Source of the DNA: Pelargonium cotyledonis
Taxonomy: Eukaryota; Streptophyta; Magnoliopsida; Geraniales; Geraniaceae
Assembly: GCA_036897625.1 (NCBI GenBank)
Contig: JAYMTA010000485.1
Location: 1-27,964 of the forward strand
Length of the DNA stretch: 27,964 nucleotides
Direction of reading: 5' to 3'
Both the position numbers and the translations under genes were made by a program. This document shows, piece by piece, positions 16,803 to 27,383 of this stretch; position 1 is the first letter of the stretch; each line of letters begins with the position of its first letter. Under the pieces are notes generated by a model. That model saw only the letters and a program-made list of their open reading frames with translations. It ran no database searches and had not been told where the DNA came from.

Positions 16803-18883
16803 TTACAACACTTTCTTCTTAGGAATCAGACACAAAGGTTGTTTCTTGTGCAATGTCAAGAAAAGCTCTTCACTCATGCCAAGGTGTGTAGGATCCTCAT
16901 TATTTGGAAGACACCAATCAAAACAATGCACCAAGTGAGCCAAAAACAAGAGAACTTGCTTAATACCCAAAGACTGTCCAGGGCACATCCTCCTTCCTGA
17001 ACCGAATGGTATGTACTCAAAATCCAGTCCTTGAAAATTAATCTTGGAGTCGAGAAACCTTTCCGGCTTGAAGGACAATGGATCCTCCCAAGCTGCAGGG
17101 TCGCGCCCAATTGCGTATACATTCACAAGCACTCGCGTGTCTTTTGGAATTGTGTAGCCCATAACTTGGCATGTCTCGAGTGCCCTGTGTGGAAGAAGAA
17201 ATGGCACTGGCGCGTGTAGTCGAAGAGTTTCCATAGCACAAGCAAGCAAATACGGAAGTCGAGGAAGATCAGATTCTTTGATGGAGTCTTTCTTGATTTC
17301 TCTTTTGAGCTCTTCACCAAGTTTTCTCATAGCTTCTTTGTTCTTCATTAGCTCTGTCATTGCCCACTCAACTGTTGTTGTTGTAGTGTCTGTGCCTGCA
17401 GACAAAATTTCCTGCCGAAGAACATGAATGCACATTATAACATGTGTAGTTGCATAACCCAAATGAGTTAGGTATTGAGTAAGCAAAAGCACTCTCTCAG
17501 CAAAAATAAAAGTAAAATAGCAGTTTAAAAAGACTTCTCAAACTCCATTGGTGGACCTCGTGCGTTGGACTTTTCGCGAAAAGAGGAGTAAGACTGGATA
17601 CAAAAATCATTACTACAATGGTGAAAAGCTTGTGCACTGAGTTCTCTTCGAAAGTACGTGTACGGCTCGTGCACAAAAAACGACTTTTCTCACAATAGTG
17701 GAAGCCTACCATGGCGACCCTACGTGTAGGAGCCTCGTGCACTAGATTTTTTTTTGCGAACAAGGGTAAGACGACAAAAATCATTTCTACAATGATAGAG
17801 CCCCGTGCACTGGTGCACAAAAATGACTATTCCCATAGTAGTTAGAGCCTATAGTAACGAGTAATGACCATTCACAAACTCAACTATGTATAGTAATTAG
17901 TAAGAGTCTCGTGCACTGGTCCGTCCTCTTACGATTGCCTAACCCAAATTAAGCAATGAAATATAACCAAAAACAGAGTTGGGACAAGTTTTTTTTTAGC
18001 ATACAGGAATCACGTAGTTGATCTTCTCATCTCCAAACCCTTTTGCAATCAGAACATCCAATAAGTCATGTTGTTCTTGAGAGTGAAGTTTTGGATTTTC
18101 TCTTCTTTCCTTGATAACATCTTCCCAAACAGCATACAATTGTCTTGCAAGCACCAACCCTTTCTTCTTTAGACCTTGAAGATCAAATCTTGCAAAAATA
18201 GGGTAAAACTCAGCTATATTTCCCACATATCCCACATGTTGCTCTGCCACTGACAAGACCTCCTTCAACTTTCCAGGCCCATCATCTCCATAATGGCAAA
18301 AATCCTTGGAAAAAAGCAGATTGGTCACTGAATTGTAAACAGTCACAGACACAACCTGAGCAATCTTCACCACTTGGCCTTGTTTGGTTCCCAAGAATTC
18401 CACCATTTCTTTCACTTTCTTCTCTCTGATCATAGCTGTTGTCTCCAAAGCTTTTCCAGAGAACAGCTCAGTTTTGCACAAACCGCGCAATAATCTCCAA
18501 CGATCATTGCAATCTGCCCAAACAAGAGACAAGAGCTTGAAGTCTAGGCCTTCAAGATTGGTCACAACTTCAGGTGGAGACCTAGCTGAGAGAAGAGCAT
18601 CATGGGTCTTGAGAATCTCAGCTGCAGCAGCTGAGGAAGATCCAACCACAAGAAGCTGAGTGCCAAGCTTGAGTGAAATCAATGGTCCATGAAGCTGAGC
18701 AAAATGGGTAAGTGAGATATGAGGTTTTGTTCCTATTTGGAGAAGGTTTCCAAGGATTGGCCATGGTCTTGGGCCTGGTGGTAAAGCTTTTGTGGTTCTT
18801 GAAGATGTGAATTGCTTGAAGATGAGAAAGAGAAGTGGTGCAAGAACAAGGAAGATAGGGACAAAGAGATTGAGTTGCTCCAT
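16803..18883 (-). CDS. Cytochrome P450, CYP80-like, two exons
   Basis: Exon 1 (18883-18005, 293 codons) and exon 2 (17411-16803, 202 codons plus stop) join at a phase-0 GT-AG intron, giving 495 residues, the normal P450 length. Features: N-terminal membrane anchor (about 6-22), proline hinge PPGPRPWPILGN (35-46), C-helix WADCNDRWRLLR, I-helix AGTDTT (298-303) for oxygen activation, ExxR as ETLR (354-357), PERF (409-412) and heme loop FGSGRRMCPG with Cys436 binding the heme iron. The text around WRLLRGLCKTELFSGKALE and FDWCLPN resembles CYP80, a clan-71 family that includes N-methylcoclaurine 3'-hydroxylases of benzylisoquinoline metabolism. Outside alkaloid-producing plants such homologues have unknown substrates, so I name only the family, and CYP76 is the alternative. 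It should sit on the ER and use NADPH-P450 reductase. A tandem relative lies at the right edge. Confidence 0.92.
17412..18004. repeat. P450 intron filled with diverged GTGCACGAGG-type repeat
   Basis: Read on the minus strand, this 593-base intron contains several degenerate copies of a unit with GTGCACGAGGC or GCACGAGG, then a short GGTCxxCCAxxGGxxG-like stretch, then AATGATTTTTGTxxCCAGTCTTACxCCT and TTCGC. At least three starts of this unit are visible near 17560, 17730 and 17910 (plus-strand CTCGTGCRYT). It resembles a repeat common in dicot genomes whose class I cannot fix; a non-LTR element tail is possible. The splice sites are unaffected. Confidence 0.45.
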
Positions 18884-18926
18884 TATTGCTAGAGGTTAGG
18901 AAGAGCTATGGATAGGAAGGAAAGGA

Positions 18927-18934
18927 AAATATAA
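18927..18934 (-). promoter_or_regulatory. Probable TATA box of the P450 gene
   Basis: TATATTTT on the minus strand lies 44-51 bases before the P450 ATG, within CCCTTTATATTTTCC. It implies a short leader of about 15-20 bases. Confidence 0.35.
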
Positions 18935-19426
18935 AGGGTCAGGGAAATGACAGAGTCATAACATTGAGTATGTTTGTTGTTCCAATTATGAAATTATGAT
19001 TTTATATTCTAAACATAAAATAACCTTAGTTATTACTTTCCAGTTCCAACTATTATAATCATAGTTGATTTGAGTTTTGGTTCGGATTTTAAAATGACGT
19101 TTCAAATCAAATTTCAAGTTTCACATGTAAAAGATGTGAGGCATAACAAATTTGTTTGATTCAATCTAATATTAATTTATGCAAATCAAACTCAAAAAGT
19201 ATAATTAGATCAGTTTTGTTTGATCACAGATTTTGAGCCTACATCAACAACAAGAGACTAATTATTGAGATCATCTCTTAACAGTTGACAATACCGTGAA
19301 AAGTAATAAATTTGTATAGAGACAATAAGATAAATAAATAAATAAATTGTTCTCTTCCTCATCTTTGAATGAATTCTAATATTATCAATTTTAAAAATGT
19401 AAACCAAGTTGTCATATTTTACTAAA
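18935..19426. other. P450 upstream region
   Basis: AT-rich upstream sequence of the P450 gene with several TTTGATT/AATCAAA-like direct and inverted short words near 19080-19220. No gene or named element is recognised. Confidence 0.35.
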
Positions 19427-19640
19427 TTTTTTTTTACGAGGAATGTAGCTCATATTATTAATGCATTAAATCTGAAGCTACAAGATTAGAGATTAGTTGG
19501 CAATGAGACCCAACTCAATCACTAACCCCCACAATACTAACAAATGATCTACCTAACTGATGAGCTACTCGATTACCCTCTCATTTTACAAAATAGAAGT
19601 GCAACTTGGTAAAACTAGGTAAGAGAACAAACAATAGATA
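19427..19640 (-). mobile_element. 3' end of a LINE (RNase H tail and poly-A), 5'-truncated
   Basis: On the minus strand a degenerate frame reads KLHFYFVK-stop-EGNRVAHQLGRS (about 19610-19545), the motif of the RNase H-like domain at the C-terminus of plant L1-type LINEs, where REGNxVAHxLA is typical. It continues with FVSIVGVSD and ASDLMH to a stop, a short untranslated tail and nine A's (19435-19427). A stop replaces the Arg before EGN and another follows GVSD. Truncation at the 5' side and a terminal A-run fit a LINE insertion. A host RNase H-like gene fragment is the alternative. Confidence 0.45.
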
Positions 19641-21101
19641 TCTTAGTTTTTGTCAAACTTGGCTGGCCTGCACACATTAAGGTATATTTTTGTCCTACTC
19701 TTGTCTTTATAAACCATATAAATATATAACAATCTAAGCCTCCATGCAAGGTCAAGTGGAAAGGACGGCTTTTGGAACTTAAAAGTGTTACAAAACAAAC
19801 TCCAAGGTATTGTCTGTGAACTCTTTTTTTAATAAAGAAAAATTAAGATGATTTGAACAAGTTATGAGCCAAACTAAAATCTTACTTTAGAAAAATAGTC
19901 AAAAAAAAAAAAAATGAATAAAAAAGTACATTCTTAAATTGAATAATCTTCCCACATACATAAAAATTTAAAATTCCACAAGAAATGTCTCAAATAGTGA
20001 GAAAATCATTCGACTTTTATACTCTTAATTTTTTTATATCAAATATTCATAATGTCTTTAGTTTTTCAAAAAAACTTAACTCATGTCATTTGAGTTTAAA
20101 ACAAATCATATTTGTCTCTCATTTTTAAATAAGTTCTAAATTCAATAATTATTTAATATTTCTGACTCTTTATCTATTATTTTATAAATTTTATCTAAAC
20201 ATAATAAATACTTTTCACAACTTGAGATTTTGTAATTTTCTCCCTTTCTGACGTGTCAAATATACTTATCAATTTTTTTTTATTAAAAGTACTATTCAGG
20301 AAAAATTTGAACAGTACCTAAAAACAATTCAAATCCAACAAAATCATATCGATAATTTCATTTATGAGTCAATTTGTTTTTGTCTCATTTGACTTTTAAA
20401 GTTTTAATTTTTCCTCTATTAACCTGCTATAGCAGGTTGGCCACAGCCAGGTCGGACCACACATCCAAGCCATTGATGAAACGGCGTGGTTCGGTTCTGC
20501 AAAGTAAATGCGAAGCCTCAGAAGGTACACACAGAGCCGCATTGATGGAGATAGCTCGAGATGAGAGTTGAGGTGTGTTTCTGCTGAATCTCTTTCCAAT
20601 ATCGAATTTGCTTCTACTCCTACAGATTAAGGTATGGTTTGTTTCTCTTCTAGCAATTTCACTTTCTTTCATTTTTCTTTTGTCTTCAAGAACTAATTCC
20701 AGAACAACCCAATCTCATGAACTAGATAATCTTGTTAATGACCTGTTCAGATCTGCCTTAGAGCCTGACTTGTATGCCATTTTATTATAGATTGAAGTTG
20801 ATTATACTTTGGCATAAATTCACTATCACCTACTAATAAGCATGTAAAACACTTTTTACTATACCTTAATTTAGTATATGTAAGATGACCATGAATTGTT
20901 TAATCATGAATGGTATATCAAATTGCATTAATTTTCATCTTTGGACTGTTTGTGCTAAGCTTACCTAAGTTGTTTGTACAACAATTATTCATTTTCTAAT
21001 CGTAGTTAGCGAATTGTAATTCATCTGTCAACTTTTATTTTTCTTCGATTAGAACTCATTTCTATCATTTGTTTTAGTTGTTTTGCTAGGCTTTTTGAAA
21101 A
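19641..21101. other. AT-rich intergenic with a perfect 18-bp palindrome
   Basis: Mostly very AT-rich up to about 20400, then GC-richer from 20420 to 20780. The latter part has short open frames (for example 20575-20790) without family resemblance; it may be the former leader of the PPR relic. The palindrome at 20421-20438 is listed separately. Confidence 0.35.
20421..20438. repeat. Perfect 18-bp palindrome
   Basis: AACCTGCTATAGCAGGTT is identical to its own reverse complement. It lies exactly where composition changes from very AT-rich to balanced, so it may mark an insertion border or a protein-binding site; neither is proven. Confidence 0.9.
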
Positions 21102-21540
21102 ATGATGGATTATGTTTGTCGTTGTCTTGATGCGATTACTTGTGACACCATGGTTAACGGGTTTTGCAAGCGAGGGAACACTTGCTTCACTGTTCAGCTT
21201 CTTCGGAAAATGGAAAACATCTCTACTTGTAGGGCTAATTTAGTTACCTACAACACCATAGTTGATTGCCTTTGCAAAGACAGGCAGTTCGCTCAGGTTT
21301 TAAACCTCTTCTTTGAAATGACGAGTAGGAGGATTTATTCTGATGGTGCTACGTACACTTCCTTAATTCTTTGGTCTGCAATTTATTTAAATGAGACCAA
21401 GTTAGAAACTTGTAGAGCAAAGTGAATGGTAAAAAGCACAATGTGTGGTTTGTAAGATGATTGAAAGAGGGTTGGATGCTCATGTGATTGACCATAACAC
21501 ACTCATAGACGTTTATGGTTTGCGAGGTGAAATGGACAAG
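21102..21540 (+). pseudogene. Fragment of a P-class PPR gene
   Basis: Two adjoining P-type pentatricopeptide motifs are readable from about 21126: DAITCDTMVNGFCKRGNTCF with VQLLRKMEN, then NLVTYNTIVDCLCKDRQFAQ with VLNLFFEMTSRRI, and the beginning of a third (YSDGATYTSLI). The frame then closes with a TGA at 21423-21425. After a deletion and a frame change, VCKMIERGLDAHVIDHNTLI and DVYGLRGEMDK (about 21446-21538) belong to a motif that would normally lie one or more repeats further on. Intact relatives have ten or more repeats and bind organelle RNA; sequences of this texture are typical of the Rf-like, restorer-of-fertility group. Without targeting peptide or full repeat array this is a dead fragment. 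Confidence 0.8.
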
Positions 21541-21772
21541 ACTTCTCTTGATTCGAGATGAAATAGAGTCATTACAAAATAAAAAAAGCCAGCGCTATGA
21601 AACTCTAAGAGCCCTTTTTTGGAGAGGACATTCTCCTACGGTTGCAGAAAGGCACATTACTTCCAACGACGCTAGGATCAGAGAAATCGAAAGCAGATTA
21701 AGGGTTTCACGTGAAGAACTGGAATATCTGATAGTACGCGTTCTCGCGTTAACCAAACGTGCGCGGGACTAA
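21515..21772 (+). CDS. Unrecognised 85-codon ORF fused to the PPR relic end
   Basis: The frame starts with an ATG inside the last PPR remnant (another frame) and crosses into sequence with no PPR resemblance. Residues from about 13 on (IRDEIESLQNKKSQRYETL, then ARIREIESRLRVSREELEYL) have charged heptad-like spacing that suggests a coiled coil, and the codon use looks coding rather than random. It ends RVLALTKRARD and TAA. I do not recognise the family. The PPR part of the frame (first about 8 residues) is probably incidental, so if there is a gene here it may be a fragment captured at the deletion joint. Expression is unknown. Confidence 0.3.
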   Translation: MVCEVKWTRLLLIRDEIESLQNKKSQRYETLRALFWRGHSPTVAERHITSNDARIREIESRLRVSREELEYLIVRVLALTKRARD

Positions 21773-21775
21773 ATA

Positions 21776-22944
21776 GAAGACAAACTTCTTTTTTTAAGTC
21801 TTAAAAACTTAATTTAAATAAGCGTATGTAGATGCAAAGTAGTGTGTTTTCATGCTTTAAGATATCACAAACATTTCAAACATTATAAGTTTGAAAGGAT
21901 GAATGTTTGCAATCATACTTTTACATGAAATGTATTTATGAATGGTAGAGGTAGATGATTGGTTTCCGATACGTTTTAATTGTCTCATAAGTGGATAGTT
22001 TGTTTGTAAATCTATGTATATGTTTTTTTAATCTTTTAGTACTTTTTGTAATGTATTCTACTGATAATCTAATAAAATTAAATTTTAGATAGTCTTTATC
22101 TTTCAATTACTTCATATTTTTACACGACACTTTATTTCAACAAAGATACACAATTTGAAATGCATATGTGATATTAGGTGGGTTGAAGAATATCAATTGA
22201 TGGGTTGTCCACAAAAGTTGAATGCTGTGTGGATTTTATATTGTGCGTGTTGCGAATTGCCTACATGTTATGCCCTTTTGTCCGTTTTGTGTGATTATAG
22301 CTTTTGTAGCATTTATAGATTTTAAAATTTTGTGCTTGTTTCATGTGTTGTGGAGACTGAATTGATTATATTTAGTTTCCTGAATTGGGTACTTTAGTTT
22401 CAGGTTTTATTTTTTGTGGTATCTTGCAAGAGCTAAAATGGTAGATATTTAGGACTTGTTTGGTAACACTTTTGGTAGAGCCGGATAATTTGGACTTGAA
22501 TCTGCAGGTATCAAAGGATTGAATTAACTATTGTTTAAGCTATTGATCAAAGGGCTTAATTATGGTATTATGTCAATGTTCAATATGAAGCATTAGTCAA
22601 ATTCTGAACATTTTTGTGTGTTAAAATCGAAAATTGTTTAGGTTAGTGGCTTTTGTTTTAGTAATGAAGTAGGTTGTGCTTGATTGATTTTAGGGTTCTT
22701 AACTAACTTGAAAAGATGTTGTAATCGCTGAAATCATAGAGGTTCTGTAGAAGGTAAATAAATGGAAAGTTCATAGTTGATGGATACATTTTTGTTTTCT
22801 TTTGAGGTACGCACATGGCGAAGACTTAGGAATGGAGACTTGCAAAGTCTTTGATTGTATTGAATTTTGAAGAAGTTTTTCTCTTCTCTGTTCTGCTTTT
22901 TTCTTTTCTTCTGTCTGGGTTGAATTCACTTTCCGAGCAAGAAC
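21776..22944. other. Intergenic, upstream region of the RPP13-like NLR
   Basis: AT-rich with no open frame of interest. The last 100 bases are pyrimidine-rich (TTTCTCTTCTCTGTTCTGC, about 22877-22895), as expected for the leader or transcription start region of the NLR that follows. Confidence 0.4.
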
Positions 22945-25900
22945 ATGGCTGTAGGAGAGGCATTTCTGTCAGTGTTTCTTCAAGTTTTGTTTGACAGGTT
23001 AGCCTCAAAGCATGTTCTTGAGTTTATTCGTGGACACGACGTTGAAAGCTTGCTGAAGAAACTGAAGAAGACAGTCATGATAGTTAAAGGAGTCCTAAAC
23101 GATGCAGAGGACAAGCAAATTAAAGACGAAGCTGTGAAGATGTGGCTGGATGAGCTGAAGGATGTTGCTTATGACGTGGAGGATGTGCTCGATGAATTCG
23201 CTACAGAGGCTTTGCGATGGAAGTTGGAAACAGAATCTCAAACGAGCGCATATCAGGTATGGAGCCTCATCCCTAGCTCTCTGAATCCAAATGTGTTTCT
23301 GTTCAATGTTGAGATAGAATCCAAGATTGAGGAGATAAATGAAAGGCTAGACGATCTTGCGAAACAAAGATTCGAGCTTGGTTTAAGGTCAGTTGCTAGC
23401 AAGAGTTCAAGTAGGGTCGTGGGTCGGGAAACCAGTTCAGTGGTGGATGCTTCTCGTGTTTATGGCAGGTATGTTGAGAAAGAGAAGATTTTAGAGCAGT
23501 TGGTTATAGATAATTGGAGCAATGCTTATGAGCTGAAGGTGATACCTATTGTTGGTATGGGCGGTGATAGGGAAGACAACTCTGGCTAAGGTTGTGTACA
23601 ATGATGACAAGGTGAAGAAGCATTTTGACTTTCAGGCATGGGTTTGTGTAATGAATGAGTTCAATGTCAAGAAGATAACGAAAAAGATTCTCGAGTCAAT
23701 GACTGCAAGAACCTGTGACTTTGATGATCTAAATCGAATTCAAGTTCATTGTCAAGAGGCATTGATTGGGAAGAAGATTCTGATTGTTTTGGATGATGTG
23801 TGGGATTGCAAGTACAGTGACTGGACTGACCTTCAGGCTCCGTTTACAGGCAGGGAGGCAACAAGTGCGGTTATAGTCACAACGAGGATTGCAGATATAG
23901 CATCAAGAATTGGGACAGTCGAATATTATGATCTTGCTCGATTATCTCATGAAGATTGTTGGTTGGTTTTTGAGCAACATGCACATAAGAATTATAAAGT
24001 TTCTGATGTGAAGAACTTGGATTCTGTAACAATTGGTAAGAAAGTTGTGGAGAAGTGTCAAGGCTTGCCCTTAGCGGCGAAAGCTTTAGGAGGCCTTGTA
24101 TGCTCGAAAAAAGATGAAAATCAGATGAAGGATATGTTAAATAGTAGGTGATGGAATGTTTTAGGAGAGATAGAGAGTGACATTCTTGACGTGTTGCGGT
24201 TGAGTTATTATCATCTTCCCTCGCATTTGAAGCAATGTTTTGCGTACTGCTCGATACTTCCAAAGGGGTATGATTTTGGGAAGAGAGAGATGGTATTGTT
24301 ATGGATGGCAGAAGGCTTCTTGCAACAAGTCGGAGAGAAGCAAATGGAAGATCTCGGTTTCAAGAACTTTAATGATCTTTTGTCAAGATCGTTCTTTCAA
24401 GCATCGCCTAACAACAAGTCAATGTATGTAATGCACGATCTCATCAACGATCTAGCTCAATGGGCTGCCGGAGAAACATGTTTCAAGTTGGAGGAGCAAA
24501 ACCAATGCAAGAATCTGAAAAAGGCGCGCTATTCTTCTTTTGTTGTTGGAAAGCTTAATGGCATCCAAAAATTTGAGGCATTTCATGAAGTTGAGGGGTT
24601 GAGAACATTTTTACCAGTTCGGTTAGCAGATCACAGCTTTTGCTATTTTAGTTTCTATCTGCTTCAGGTGTTTCTGAAATTCCCTTGCTTAGGAGTCCTC
24701 TCCTTGACTGGATATTACATAACCGAACTTCCAAATTCAATTGGTGATTTGAAACATCTACGGTACCTTGACCTTTCTCATACTCCACTCAAAAGCTTGC
24801 CTGCATCAATAAGTACTCTCTACAACTTACAGACACTAATTTTGGAATGCTGTCATCGTCTCCAGAATTTGCCTATGAAACTTGGGAGCCTGATCAGCTT
24901 ACGCCATCTCAATACCACAAATGCAGACTCCATACAAGAGATGCCAATCGGGTTAGGTATGCTAACGAGCCTCCAAACATTGACAAACTTTGTAGTGGGC
25001 AAAGGTAGTGGTTCAAGGATCAGTGAGCTGATGAACATGTCACAATTACGAGGAACGCTTACACTTTCAAGGTTGGAAAATGTGATAGATGCACAAGAAG
25101 CATGGGAGGCTAAGTTGAATGATAAATCGGGGCTAGAAGTGATAACAATGGAGCGGAGTAGAAATTTGCTTCCTGAAAGAGATCACCAGATAGATGTGCT
25201 TGATATGCTGCAACCTCACCAAAAGCTTAGAGTTCTTCTCATCAAGTACTATGGCGGCGCAGGCTTCCCATCTTGGATCGGTGACCCTTCATTCACTAAT
25301 TTATTGTCTCTAGATATTGAGTATTGTAGAAAATGCACATTTTTGCCCAATCTCGGGCAACTTCCCTCTCTCGAAAACCTTCGGATCAAAGGAATGATTG
25401 GGGTAAGGAGTGTGGGTCCTGAGTTTTATGGGGAAGGTTGCTCAAATCCCTTCCCATCATTAGTGACTCTTTGTTTTGAAGATATGCCAAACTGGGAAGA
25501 TTGGGTTCCTTGTACGAGTCGTGATCAAGAAATTAAGGAGTTCCCATCTTTGTGCAAGCTTTTGATTCAAAGCTGCCCCAAGTTGTTTGGGAAAATGCCT
25601 TATAATCTTCCTTCCTTGGAAGAACTTGTGATTCATGACTGTTGGGAGTTGGTTGTTTCAATTCCATGTCTTCCAAAGCTTCGTAAACTAGAAATAAAAG
25701 GATGCAAAGAGGCAATGTATAGAAGAAATATAGCTGGTTTCAACTCGCAGAGCGGAGAAAATGAGATTTCTTTGTTGCAGAATTGGATTGGTATATTTTC
25801 TCTCTTCACATCTCTGCGTTGCTTGGAAATCGCGGATGCTCCCCAACTTGGTGCCTTCTCGGAAGCAAATGAAGAAGGAAATCAGAACCTGGAACTGTCG

Positions 25901-27109
25901 GGTAATCTTGAGACTCTGACAATAAGTGCTTGCAAGTATTTGGAGAAGATAGTTGGTTTGCATCGCCTTACATCTCTTTGCGAGCTAACAATTTGTAAAT
26001 GTCCGAGGCTTGAGTCATTTCAAGGAACAACTTTCCCTTCCATGATCAGAGAGATTGATAACAGAGATTGCAATGATCTAACATCCTTTGTTCGAGGTCA
26101 GCTACCACCAACACTCAAAACACTTGTGATAGTCAATTATGAAAATTTACACTATTTGGCTGATAAAGAGGGTTGTAGGAGCACTTCAGGTCTCAAAGAA
26201 CTGCGCATTGGACAGTGTCAGTCTTTGAAATTCTTCTTGTCAAATGGCGAGCTACCTTCTATGCTTAAAAACCTCCAGATTTCGGGTTGTGCAGAGCTAA
26301 AGTACTTATCATTACGAGGGGAGTTGCCTTCCACAGTGCGACAACTTTGTATTTGGGAGTGTCCGAAGCTGGAGACAGTTGCTCAGAGGGTGCACGAAAA
26401 CACATCCCTCGAATATCTCTAGGTATTCAATTGTATCAATCTGAAATCATTACCTGAGGGCCTTCACAAACTTACTAGTCTTCGTCAGATGAAAGTTCTC
26501 CAATGTCCGGGTCTTGTGTCCTTCCCAGAGGGTGGTTTGCCAAGCACAAACATGAGAGAGCTTTGGATCAATGACTGTCAGAATCTGAAAATGCTACCTG
26601 ATCGCTTCCACGACCTCACATCTCTTCAACAATTGGTGATAAGAGATTGTCCAGGCATTGTTTCTTTACCCGAACAAGGTTTGTCCACCAACCTAACATC
26701 ACTTGAGATCAAAGATCTCAAGATATGGAAGTGCTTATCGGGTTGGGGACTCCACAGACTTACCTCTCTTCGCAGACTTTCAGTCAGAGGAGGGTGCGCG
26801 GATCTCATCACATTTTCTCCCGAAGATAGGGGAATATCAATGTTGCCCACAACTTTGTCGAGCCTGACCATCTCTTATTTCCCGAATTTGGAAGGCCTAT
26901 CCTCCAAGGGGTTTCAGAAGCTACATTCTCTTGAATACCTCTCTATTGAGAGTTGCTCTAAGCTCACATCACTCCTGGAGCATGGCCTTCCTCCCTCTCT
27001 ATTGCAACTCCATATCAATGGATGTCCAATTTTACAACAAAACTGCACAAAGGGGAATGGAAGGTATTGGCCAATGATAGCTCATATTCCTCACATTAAG
27101 ATATCTTAA
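22945..27109 (+). pseudogene. RPP13-like/R3a-type CC-NLR, nearly complete with three lesions
   Basis: About 1390 codons are readable from ATG 22945 (MAVGEAFLSVFLQVLFDRLA) to TAA 27107-27109, the normal length of this family. Order: Rx-type coiled-coil with EDVLDEF; P-loop; RNBS-A HFDFQAWVCV; kinase-2 ILIVLDDVW; RNBS-B VIVTTRIADIA; GLPLAAKALGGL; RNBS-D CFAYCSILPKGYDF; MHDLINDLAQ; then about twenty LRRs with the family's repeated C/W-rich core (LxIxxCxxL) and the usual ending YWPMIAHIPHIKIS. Three changes break it: one extra base at about 23566 inside the P-loop (GMGG then IGKTT in the next frame), TGA at 24149-24151 before WNVLGE, and TAG at 26420-26422 before VFNCINL, the last two in frame with their surroundings. 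Everything else is open, so loss is recent or the assembly has errors. A 214-codon coiled-coil product could still be made from the first frame. Confidence 0.92.
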
Positions 27110-27114
27110 TGTGA
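27091..27114. repeat. Perfect 24-bp palindrome across the NLR stop codon
   Basis: TCACATTAAGAT is followed immediately by its reverse complement ATCTTAATGTGA. The NLR's TAA (27107-27109) lies in the right half. In RNA it would form a 12-base-pair stem only if a loop is made from its centre; as DNA it is a possible cruciform. Confidence 0.9.
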
Positions 27115-27383
27115 TATTGTAAATTTCTCTAAAGAATAGCATTTAGTTTACTTATTGTTTGGTGAAGACATTCATTGTAAAAGCAATTGGATGAGGAAGT
27201 GGTAAAAATTGTGCTATCGACGACAAAATCATTTGGATTAATGTTGACGAGATTTGAACAAAACAATAAGAATTCAAATTGTGATAATATTATCGTATAG
27301 CACAAATAGTTTGAAGAGTAGTTACTATATTGCTCTTCATTTACAAACATCATAAACTGAGATATAGATCATGAAGGCACTAG
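27115..27383. other. Spacer between the NLR and the second P450
   Basis: Holds the 3' flanks of two convergent genes. AT-rich, no feature recognised apart from the end of the palindrome. Confidence 0.4.

Noticed and set aside
20575-20790. Hydrophobic 71-codon ORF as a small membrane protein
   Set aside because: It has a plausible transmembrane stretch but no family match and lies in the probable former leader of the PPR relic; evidence is too thin to call a gene.
23550-23600. An intron explaining the frame change in the P-loop of the second NLR
   Set aside because: The conserved residues on both sides are adjacent with only one extra base; there is no room for an intron.
22945-27109. Four separate small NLR-type genes
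   Set aside because: The segments follow the exact domain order of one NLR, and the last three are in the same reading frame separated only by single stop codons.
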